A stretch of DNA of 64,000 nt from Umezawaea beigongshangensis (GTDB taxonomy: Bacteria; Actinomycetota; Actinomycetes; Mycobacteriales; Pseudonocardiaceae): positions 248,001 to 312,000 of the forward strand of contig NZ_JAEIOJ010000009.1 of the NCBI RefSeq assembly GCF_016464305.1, read 5' to 3'. Under the pieces are notes generated by a model, which saw only the letters and a program-made list of their open reading frames with translations, did not search any database and was not told where the DNA came from. Within the stretch, counting starts at the first letter, position 1, and each line of letters opens with the position of its first letter. Shown here piece by piece: positions 57,498 to 64,000 of the stretch. The position numbers and the translations under genes are program-made.

Positions 57498-60400
57498 TCA
57501 CCAGCCGATCAGACCGGCTCCGTACGGGTAGAGCGGGGTGCCGTAGGTGCTGGGCACGCTCTGCCCGGCGTCGATCCTCGCCCGGATCTCGGCGCGTTCG
57601 GCCGGGGTGGCGCCGAGGTCGTAGGGCAGGTCCCAGTGCTCCGTCGCGTCGGCCGGGACGTCCGTGCCGCCGGGGCGCAGCACGTCGGACAGCGAGCGCG
57701 GCAGCTGCCAGGGCAGCTTCCCGCTCGGCGCGTGGTCGCCGAAGAGCAGGCTCGCCACGGCCGGTCCCATCTCCTCGCCGCCGCGGTAGGTGAGCAGGAC
57801 CGCGCTGGCCAGGTCGTGCCACTCGGTGATGACGTACGGGCGCGGCATCACGAGCACCACCACCACGGGTATCCCCCGCCGCTGGAAGTCCCGGATCAGC
57901 CCGAGCTGGTCCGGCGGCAGGTGGGGCTGCTCCTTCACCCAGCTCGTCGCGTGCGTGTAGGAGGGTTCTCCCGCCACCACGACGGCCAGTTCCGGTGTCG
58001 GCGCGTCGTCCTGGTGCACGGTCACGCCCGCCCGCGCCGCGCGGGCCCTGATCGCGTCCAGCACGCTGAGCGAGCCGTACTCCTGGTGGAAGAAGCTGGT
58101 CCACACGCAGCAGGCGCCGGTGTCGGTGGCGCGCTGCCCCGCCACCACGACGTCGCTGCCCGCGGGCAGCCGCACCGGCAGCGCGCCGGTGTTCTTCAGC
58201 AGGGTCAGGGCCTCGCGGGACGCCTGGTTGGCCAGCGCCGCGTACTCGGGCGTGTGGAAGCGGTACGGCCCGTTGACCGGGTCGCCGTAGGGGTTCTCGA
58301 AGATCCCCAGCTGGAACTTCAGCCGCAGCACCCGGCGCACGGCGTCGTCGATGCGCGCGGCGGGCACGGCGGCGGTGAAGTCCGCGACGCTGAACCCGGC
58401 CGCACCGGGATCGGCGCCGCCCATCACGTCGGAACCGGCTCTGGCCGCCCCGATCCACGAGCCGGTGGGCAGCCAGTCCGTCGTGATCAGCCCGGTGAAG
58501 CCCAGGTTCTGCCGCAGGTAGGCGAGGATCTTGGCGCTGTCGCCCGCACCGGGACCGCCGGGGTCGAGCAGGGAGCTGCCCGCGTAGCCCGGCATGATGT
58601 TGACCGCGCCGGCCTCCATCGCGGCCCGGAACGGGATCATGTGGTACTTGATCGTCACCTCGTCGTGGACGATGAGCGCCTCCCCGCCCGCGCCCTCGCC
58701 CGGCCAGTGCTTCACCGTGGCCAGCACGGACGACGGGTTCAGCTCGGGACCGCCCTGAAGACCCGAGACGAGCGCCCTGACCTGGGCGGCGGCCACGTCG
58801 GCGTTCTCGCCGTTGCCCTCCTGGATGCGCGGGTAGAGCACCTTGGTGCCGACCTCGGCGAGCGGACCGAGCACACCGCGGGTACCGACCTCCAGCTGCT
58901 CCCGGCGCTGCACGTCGCCCAGCCTGTGGTCCAGCGGGTAGTTCTTGGCCGCGGCGAGCGCGCTCTGCGTCGGGTAGGTCGTCTTGTAGCCGCTGACGGT
59001 GTCGCCCGCGGACACCGGCGGGACGCCCAGCCGCGTCCCGGACGACGCGAGCAGCACGGCGTGCAGGTCCTGCGCCTCGGCGGGCCCGAAGTGCCAGCCC
59101 GACCTCGGGAAGACCTGGGCGTTGTAGAACATCTGGTACGCCTTCTCCTCGGTCGTCATGCGACCGAGGAGGTCGTCCACCCGCGCCTGCACGGGGCGGC
59201 GCCAGTCCTCGTAGGGCTCGATCGCGCCGTTGCGGTTGAGGTCGCGGCTGCCGCCGACGACCCCGACGCCGTCGTCCACCGTCTCCAGGGTCGGCAGGTA
59301 GAGGCCGAAGGTCCGGATCGCGGAGGCACGGCCCGCGTTCGGGCCGTCCGCGGCGACGACGAACCACCGGTAGGTCCAGCGGTCGGTGATGTCCCACGTC
59401 GGCGTGTAGCTGGTGCCGGTCGGTTCGGCGACCTTCGTGTGCAGGTCGAGCAGGTTGCCGGAGGCGGTGAAGTCGTAGTCGGTGCGGCTGACGTTGATCC
59501 ACACCTGGTAGCGGGTGGTCCCGGCGACACCGGCCCAGGAGAGGGTGGGCCGGCGGGTGGCGGTGATCAGCGCGCCGTCGGCCGGTGCGGTCAGCGCGAA
59601 CGCGCCGGTGTTCGCGGGAGCCCTCGTCGGCGGCGAGAGCAGCGGCGGCGTGGTGGCGGCGGTGTCGAGGGTGCCGAGGACCTCCACCTCCCACAGGGAG
59701 TAGCCGTACCCGGTGGCGCGGGCCGTGCCGTGCAGCCGCACGTACCGTCCGGTGCCGCTGACCGCGAGCCGCTCGGTGCCGCCGGTGCCGGTCGTGGTGG
59801 AGTGCACGGTGGTCCAGGAGGTGCCGTCCGCGGACACCTCGACGCGGTAGCCGGTGGCGTGGGCGGCCTCCCAGGCCAGCACGACCCCGGTGAGCGTCGC
59901 CGTGGCGCCGAGGTCGATCCGCAGCCACTCCTGGTCGCTGCCGAACCGGCTGGACCAGCGGGTGTTCGCCCGGCCGTCCAGCGCCGCGGCCGGTGCGTTG
60001 CCGCCCTCCCACGAGGAGGCGGTCACCTGCTTGAACCGCGAGATCGGCGCGGTGGTGCCCGGATCGGTGGTCCGCGGCGTGCCGAACACCCGGAACTCCC
60101 ACAGGGAGTAGCCGTAGCCGGTGGCGCGGGCCGTGCCGAGCACGCGGACGTAGCGGCCCGATCCGGTCACGGCGACGGTCTGCGTGCCGCCGGTGCCGCC
60201 GGTGGTGGTGTGGACGGTCGTCCAGGTCGCCGCGTCGGCCGAGGTCTGGAGCTGGAAGCTCGTGGCGTGAGCGGACTCCCAGTCCAGGACCACGCGGTCG
60301 ACGTCGGCGGTGGCGCCGAGGTCGACCTGCAACCACTGCGGATCGTCGAACCGGCTGGACCAGCGGGTGCCGGTGTCGCCGTCCGTGGCGGCGGACGCGG

Positions 60401-60590
60401 GCGTCCCGGCGTTCTCGACCGACGAGGCGCTCGTCGGCCTGCCCTGCGACAGCAGCGTTCCGGCCGCGGAGGCGGGCCCGGCCGTGGCCGTGAGACAGGT
60501 GGCGAGCAGTGCGAGGAGGACGAGGCCGATCACCGGCCGCAGGGGCGGTCGGGGGCGGGAGGCGTGGCGGACGGGGGACGTGGCGGGCAT
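57498..60590 (-). CDS. Secreted glycoside hydrolase family 3 protein with two F5/8-type C (CBM32-like) domains
   Basis: 1030 residues; ATG at 60590 with AGGAG 5 nt upstream. Signal peptide (LLALLATCLTATAGPASA). Two discoidin/CBM32 domains follow (about 45-180 and 190-330; each has TRWSSRF, LQVDLGATA or LRIDLGATA, GRYVRxxGTARATGYGYSLWE). A fibronectin-like section spans about 340-440 (PTLSWAGVAGTTRYQVWI). The GH3 catalytic region starts near 465 (LGRMTTEEKAYQM); the nucleophile is D705 in LITTDW; KHWPGEG and a C-terminal GH3 domain (VVVVLVMPRPYVI) are present. It is likely an exo-acting beta-glycosidase on a plant or microbial polysaccharide. Confidence 0.93.
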   Translation of the reverse strand: MPATSPVRHASRPRPPLRPVIGLVLLALLATCLTATAGPASAAGTLLSQGRPTSASSVENAGTPASAATDGDTGTRWSSRFDDPQWLQVDLGATADVDRVVLDWESAHATSFQLQTSADAATWTTVHTTTGGTGGTQTVAVTGSGRYVRVLGTARATGYGYSLWEFRVFGTPRTTDPGTTAPISRFKQVTASSWEGGNAPAAALDGRANTRWSSRFGSDQEWLRIDLGATATLTGVVLAWEAAHATGYRVEVSADGTSWTTVHSTTTGTGGTERLAVSGTGRYVRLHGTARATGYGYSLWEVEVLGTLDTAATTPPLLSPPTRAPANTGAFALTAPADGALITATRRPTLSWAGVAGTTRYQVWINVSRTDYDFTASGNLLDLHTKVAEPTGTSYTPTWDITDRWTYRWFVVAADGPNAGRASAIRTFGLYLPTLETVDDGVGVVGGSRDLNRNGAIEPYEDWRRPVQARVDDLLGRMTTEEKAYQMFYNAQVFPRSGWHFGPAEAQDLHAVLLASSGTRLGVPPVSAGDTVSGYKTTYPTQSALAAAKNYPLDHRLGDVQRREQLEVGTRGVLGPLAEVGTKVLYPRIQEGNGENADVAAAQVRALVSGLQGGPELNPSSVLATVKHWPGEGAGGEALIVHDEVTIKYHMIPFRAAMEAGAVNIMPGYAGSSLLDPGGPGAGDSAKILAYLRQNLGFTGLITTDWLPTGSWIGAARAGSDVMGGADPGAAGFSVADFTAAVPAARIDDAVRRVLRLKFQLGIFENPYGDPVNGPYRFHTPEYAALANQASREALTLLKNTGALPVRLPAGSDVVVAGQRATDTGACCVWTSFFHQEYGSLSVLDAIRARAARAGVTVHQDDAPTPELAVVVAGEPSYTHATSWVKEQPHLPPDQLGLIRDFQRRGIPVVVVLVMPRPYVITEWHDLASAVLLTYRGGEEMGPAVASLLFGDHAPSGKLPWQLPRSLSDVLRPGGTDVPADATEHWDLPYDLGATPAERAEIRARIDAGQSVPSTYGTPLYPYGAGLIGW

Positions 60591-60670
60591 GGCGACTCCT
60601 GGCAGAGCGAGAGCAGGAGCCGACGCCGCCGAGGACCGCGACGGGGATCGACGGCGTTGTCGACGGGGAG

Positions 60671-60721
60671 GGTGGGAGAGCGCTCTCACCGAGGGTCGTG
60701 CACCCCGGCACCGGTCGTCAA
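60671..60721 (-). promoter_or_regulatory. GH3 promoter with LacI-type operator
   Basis: TTGACG (60721-60716, minus) is a -35 box. The palindrome GTGRGAGCGCTCYCAC at 60671-60690 lies just past the expected -10, a typical CebR/LacI-family operator. No LacI gene is in the window. Confidence 0.65.
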
Positions 60722-60743
60722 GCGATGCGGGGACCGGTTTTTT

Positions 60744-60775
60744 CCGCTGTCCGCGGCGGATCGGGCGGACAGCGG
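60744..60775. terminator. Hairpin after the GH27 gene (weak terminator candidate)
   Basis: CCGCTGTCCGC and GCGGACAGCGG form an 11-bp stem with a 10-nt loop just past the GH27 stop. On the minus strand it is followed by AAAAAA instead of a T tract, so it is not a canonical intrinsic terminator. Confidence 0.45.
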
Positions 60776-60777
60776 GC

Positions 60778-62421
60778 TCACCGCCGCGTCCAGCGCTGGT
60801 CCACGCCGCCGTTGCAGGTCCGCAGCAGCAGGGGCGTCTCGCCGACGGCCCCCGTCCCGTCCAGGCACAGTCCGGAGTGGACGCCGCGGATGCTGCCGTT
60901 CGCGGCGAACGTCCACCGCTGGTTGTCCTGACCGTTGCAGGTCCAGGTGACCACCCTGGTGCCTTCTGCCGTGCCCCGGTCGACGGCGTCCAGGCACAGG
61001 GAGCCGAAGACGCGGACCTCCCCGTTGCTCCACCTGGTCCACAGCTGGTTGGCGGCGCCGTGGCAGTCCCAGAACAGCGTGGTCGTGCCCGGAGCGGTGG
61101 AGAAGTCGTCGACGTCGGCGCACAGGTTGGAACCGACGCCGCGCAGCACGGAGGTGCTGCTGGGCGTGGTGCGTCCACCGCTGACCCGGAACGCCGTGAC
61201 GCCGTGCGCGGGGACGCTCGCGGAGATCTGCCCCGACGTGCGGGAGGTCTCGCCGGTCCACAGGTCGGTCAGCGCGAACGCGCTCCCGGTCAGGCCCACC
61301 TGCTCCGCCGTGGTGGTGACGGTCGTGGTGTCGCCTCCCCGGTTGAACAGGCCGACCGCCACCGAGCCGCCGCTCAGGGGCTTGGCGAACACCTCGACGT
61401 CGCCGTCGTCGCGCACCCGCCGCCCGCCCGCGCCGAGCGGGTCCTGGTTGACCGCGAGCAGGCGCGGGTTGCGCAGGATCTCGCTGACCTCGGCGGACAT
61501 GGTGCGGATGTCGTTGCCCGCCATGAGCGGCGCGGCCATCAGCGCCCACAGCGCGAAGTGCGAGCGGGACTCCGTCAGCGACAGTCCCGGACGGCCCACG
61601 ACCAGCATGTCCGGGTCGTTCCAGTTGCCGGGGCCGTTCTGCGCGGCCAGCGGGACGGTGACGTCCACGACGTTGCCCACGCCCATCGGGTAGCTGTTGA
61701 CGTGGTCGTTCTGCCAGATGTCGAGCAGGTCCTCCGTGGTCCGCCACAGGTCGGCGACCTCGCCCCAGTGGTACTCGTCGCCGGTGACCGCGTGGTAGCT
61801 GTTGGGGTTGATGCTGTAGACGACGGGCCGTCCGGTGGCGCGCAGGGCGTCGCGCATCAGCGAGAAGCGGGCCACCTGCTCGTCGCGGCTGCCCTCCGGG
61901 GAGCACCAGTCGTACTTCAGGTAGTCCACGCCCCACGCCGCGAACTGCCGCGCGTCCTGCACCTCGTGGCCCGCGCTGCCGGTGGAGCCGGGATAGGTCC
62001 CGGTCCGCTGCGCGCAGGTCCGGTCGGTCGGCACCTGGTAGAGACCGAACTTCAGCCCTCTGCTGTGGACGTGGTCGGCCAGCGCCTTCATGCCGCTGGG
62101 GAACCGGACCGGGTCGCCCCGCAGGTTCCCCTCCGCGTCGCGCTGCGGGTCGAACCAGCAGTCGTCGACCACCACGTACCGGTAGCCGGCAGCCCGCATC
62201 CCGGAGGACACCATCGCGTCGGCGGCCTGGCGGACGAGCGTCTCGTCGATGGCGCAGCCGAACGTGTTCCAGGTGTTGAAGCCCAGTGGCGGGGTGAGGG
62301 CCGCGCTGCCGGGAGCGGCCGTGGCCGGCACGGGGGCCGGTGGCACGAGCAGGACCGCGGCGCCCGCGATCACCGCGGCGAACAGGCTCAGCAGTCGTCC
62401 GTGCAAGCGAGTGGGCGTCAT
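60778..62421 (-). CDS. Secreted alpha-galactosidase (GH27) with ricin-type lectin domain
   Basis: 547 residues; ATG at 62421 after GAGGAGGGG. Signal peptide LLSLFAAVIAGAAVLLV ... ATAAPG. GH27 catalytic barrel: LGFNTWNTFGCAIDE, VVVDDCWFDPQRD, nucleophile D171 in YLKYDWC, acid/base D271 in NDPDML. Beta-sandwich domain to about residue 410, then a ricin-type trefoil (about 420-547) with QLW, QRW and QRW repeats. Removes alpha-linked galactose from plant-type oligo/polysaccharides outside the cell. It lies directly upstream of the GH3 gene in the same direction. Confidence 0.95.
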   Translation of the reverse strand: MTPTRLHGRLLSLFAAVIAGAAVLLVPPAPVPATAAPGSAALTPPLGFNTWNTFGCAIDETLVRQAADAMVSSGMRAAGYRYVVVDDCWFDPQRDAEGNLRGDPVRFPSGMKALADHVHSRGLKFGLYQVPTDRTCAQRTGTYPGSTGSAGHEVQDARQFAAWGVDYLKYDWCSPEGSRDEQVARFSLMRDALRATGRPVVYSINPNSYHAVTGDEYHWGEVADLWRTTEDLLDIWQNDHVNSYPMGVGNVVDVTVPLAAQNGPGNWNDPDMLVVGRPGLSLTESRSHFALWALMAAPLMAGNDIRTMSAEVSEILRNPRLLAVNQDPLGAGGRRVRDDGDVEVFAKPLSGGSVAVGLFNRGGDTTTVTTTAEQVGLTGSAFALTDLWTGETSRTSGQISASVPAHGVTAFRVSGGRTTPSSTSVLRGVGSNLCADVDDFSTAPGTTTLFWDCHGAANQLWTRWSNGEVRVFGSLCLDAVDRGTAEGTRVVTWTCNGQDNQRWTFAANGSIRGVHSGLCLDGTGAVGETPLLLRTCNGGVDQRWTRR

Positions 62422-62596
62422 CGCCCCTCCTCGTCCGTGTCGCGCTGCGCCGACCTGGAGACCAGCTCGACCGGACCCTCGACGCTAATCACGCCGCCGC
62501 CGCCACCTCTACCTCCGCACGAGTGCATCGCGGTGGCGGTCTCGTCACTCCGCCGATCGCCTGCGCGCCGTTCGCGTCGCCGCTACGGTCGAGGAC
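62422..62596. other. Divergent promoter region between GH27 and HAD genes
   Basis: 175 nt; no palindrome comparable to the LacI-type site was recognised here. Confidence 0.4.
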
Positions 62597-63280
62597 GTGG
62601 ATCACGACCGCGGTGGGCCAGAGGCCGTCCTGTTCGACTTCTCCGGAACGCTGTTCGACGACACGTCCGTGCTCGATCCCGCCGACCTGGAGGCCCGTGC
62701 TCGGCGGCGTGGCGCGGACCTCGGCGGGCTGTCCGGGGCCGAGCTGATCGCCGCCGTGCTGGCGCACGTGGACTCGGCGGAGGGGATGCGCGCGAGGGTC
62801 GGGTGCGACCTGTCGGCGCGAGTGCACCGGGAGGTCTGGACGCGGCTGATCGCCGAGGCCGGGCCGTTCGGCGGCGATGTCACCGACCTGGTCTACGAGG
62901 CGCTGACCGATCCCGCCGCGTGGAAGCCCTACCCCGACGTCGCCGCCGTGCTGGGCGCGCTGCACCAGCGCGGCACGCGCCTGGGGGTGCTGAGCAACAT
63001 CGGCTGGGACATCAGGCCCGCGCTGGCCGACGCGGGCGTGCTGGAACTGCTCGACGCCGTGGTGCTGTCCTGCGAGCACGGCCTGGAGAAGCCCGATCCC
63101 GCGCTGTTCGCGCTGGCCTGCGAGGAGCTGGCCTCACCGCCCGGCCGGGTGCTCTACGTCGGCGACGACCCGGTCAAGGACGGCGCGGCGGTGCGCGCCG
63201 GGATGCCGGTGTACCTGCTGCCCACCGACCGCTGGTCCGACCGGGAGCGCGGGCTGTCGGCGGTGCTGCGCCTGGCGTGA
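62597..63280 (+). CDS. HAD-superfamily hydrolase
   Basis: 227 residues, GTG start. Motif I reads DFSGTLFDD: the nucleophile Asp is present but the +2 Asp is Ser, seen in a minority of HADs and possibly altering phosphatase activity. Motif II LGVLSNIGW, motif III lysine in HGLEKPDPALF, motif IV YVGDDPVKDGAAV. A cap region of about 90 residues lies between motifs I and II. Cytoplasmic; substrate unknown. Confidence 0.9.
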   Translation: MDHDRGGPEAVLFDFSGTLFDDTSVLDPADLEARARRRGADLGGLSGAELIAAVLAHVDSAEGMRARVGCDLSARVHREVWTRLIAEAGPFGGDVTDLVYEALTDPAAWKPYPDVAAVLGALHQRGTRLGVLSNIGWDIRPALADAGVLELLDAVVLSCEHGLEKPDPALFALACEELASPPGRVLYVGDDPVKDGAAVRAGMPVYLLPTDRWSDRERGLSAVLRLA

Positions 63281-63289
63281 GCCGCGGCG

Positions 63290-64000
63290 TCACGGGCGCA
63301 CGAGCACCTTGCCGAGCTGGCGGGTGGTGGTGATCGAGCGGAGCACGCCGGGCAGTTCCGCCAGGTCCACCACCCCCGTCACCAGGCGCTCCACCCCTGG
63401 TCCTCGGCCGTTCGCGAGCGTCGTGAGCGCCAGGCGGAAGTCCGCGGTGCTGGTGCCGTAGCTGCCGCCCACGACGACGGGCTGGCCGTGCCACAGCGCG
63501 GTCGCCGACCGCTCGCCGCGGCGCACGGCGTCCAGGTCGCAGTCCAGGCCGTCGAGCCGGTCGCCCGCCCTCGTCCCGCCGTAGAGCATGACCAGCCCGC
63601 CCGGCCGCACCAGGCGCAGCGCCCGCTCCAGCACGTCGGGGAAGACGAAGCTGGTCGCCACCACCACGACGTCCTGGCTGCCGTCCGGAGCGGGGCGGTC
63701 CACCTCGTCGCGCAGCACACCGCGCTCGCGCAGGAAGTCGAGCCGGTCCGCCTCGCGGTTGCGCAGCGACACCACCGCGCCGCCGGCCGCGGCCAGCCCG
63801 GCGATGAGGACGCCCGCCGTGCCCGCGCCCAGCACGCACACCGCGCGCCCGCGCACCTCCTCGCCCCGGTGGCGCACGGCCATCGTGAGGCAGTGCGCCG
63901 CGCACGCGGCGGGTTCGGCGAACACCAGGCGCTGCGCGCTGCCCCCGGACGGGGCGACGGGCAGCGCGGTGGCGACGTCGTCCTCGGCACCGGTCACCCA
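63290..64000 (-). CDS. MDR-type (zinc-binding) alcohol dehydrogenase, C-terminal part (5' end outside window)
   Basis: Contains the nucleotide-binding domain: VCVLGAGTAGVLIAGLAAAGG with Asn/Arg-type acceptor VSLRNREADRL, DVVVVATSFVFPDVLERALR, LRLVRPGGLVMLYGG, and ends SITTTRQLGKVLVRP. The N-terminal zinc domain lies beyond the right edge, though the conserved AEPAACAAHCL just before the Rossmann fold is visible. NAD(P)-dependent oxidation of an alcohol or sugar is expected. It is convergent with the HAD gene, 9 nt between stops. Confidence 0.9.
   Translation of the reverse strand, partial: WVTGAEDDVATALPVAPSGGSAQRLVFAEPAACAAHCLTMAVRHRGEEVRGRAVCVLGAGTAGVLIAGLAAAGGAVVSLRNREADRLDFLRERGVLRDEVDRPAPDGSQDVVVVATSFVFPDVLERALRLVRPGGLVMLYGGTRAGDRLDGLDCDLDAVRRGERSATALWHGQPVVVGGSYGTSTADFRLALTTLANGRGPGVERLVTGVVDLAELPGVLRSITTTRQLGKVLVRP

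Noticed and set aside
60744-60775. Rho-independent terminator of the GH27 gene
   Set aside because: The hairpin is real but the run of T is on the wrong side for minus-strand transcription, so kept only as a weak candidate; read-through into GH3 is plausible.
57636-60950. 1104-codon plus-strand frame opposite GH3
   Set aside because: Compositional shadow; GH3 and CBM32 motifs lie on the minus strand.

Overview
The window is very GC-rich and uses GC-ending codons, GTG starts and GTGA/ATGA stop-start overlaps throughout. Gene content (large NRPS, PadR/TetR/XRE regulators, PknB-type kinase, many small secreted proteins, MAB_1171c-type gene) points to a chromosome of a filamentous actinomycete, probably Pseudonocardiaceae (Saccharothrix/Actinosynnema/Lentzea-like). 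The genus is an inference. No rRNA, tRNA or CRISPR array was seen.

Left arm (1-17.8 kb, minus strand): a giant non-ribosomal peptide synthetase running off the left edge (A-T / C-A-T-E / C-A-T-E / C-A-T-E / C-A...). It is preceded in the same direction by a penicillin-binding-protein-like serine hydrolase that fits the stand-alone PBP-type thioesterase/cyclase class. The first module has no starter C domain and three successive modules epimerise, so a D-rich aliphatic peptide released head-to-tail in trans is the best reading. Modules 3 and 4 share a near-identical adenylation core. A gene-poor gap follows (17.9-19.0 kb).

19-31 kb: housekeeping and accessory genes: PPOX/F420-type flavoprotein, VOC protein, PAS-PAS-GGDEF-EAL protein, GDPD phosphodiesterase, UMF1-type MFS transporter, a PadR/membrane-protein pair, a Ser/Thr kinase, thymidine kinase, an IS630 remnant abutting a frameshifted LysR gene, and two small secreted proteins (ricin-type lectin and a Cys-containing protein).

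31-45 kb: kdp potassium-uptake operon (27-residue membrane peptide, kdpF, A, B, C) with a palindrome upstream but no kdpDE; CorA; an alpha/beta hydrolase; an RTX-like secreted protein; then a gene graveyard (38.98-40.41 kb) where two regulator/SDR pairs have each lost their facing 5' ends; VOC and DUF1540 proteins; and a 1031-residue TolB-propeller/amidohydrolase.

45-50 kb: a complete-looking quinate/shikimate-to-protocatechuate regulon: qsuB-like 3-dehydroshikimate dehydratase, qsuD-like shikimate/quinate dehydrogenase, a divergent TetR regulator and an MHS-family transporter, with a shared 14-bp motif in both promoter regions.

50-64 kb: an I36-type protease inhibitor; an overlapping XRE / ImmA-IrrE metallopeptidase / MAB_1171c membrane-protein trio behind a cluster of GGTG-CACC operators; a deleted aminoglycoside-acetyltransferase-like pseudogene; DUF202 and DUF642-like proteins; an autoregulated GntR-ABC transporter operon; a GNAT; two secreted glycosidases (CBM32-GH3 and GH27-ricin) with a LacI-type operator; a HAD hydrolase; and a truncated MDR dehydrogenase at the right edge.
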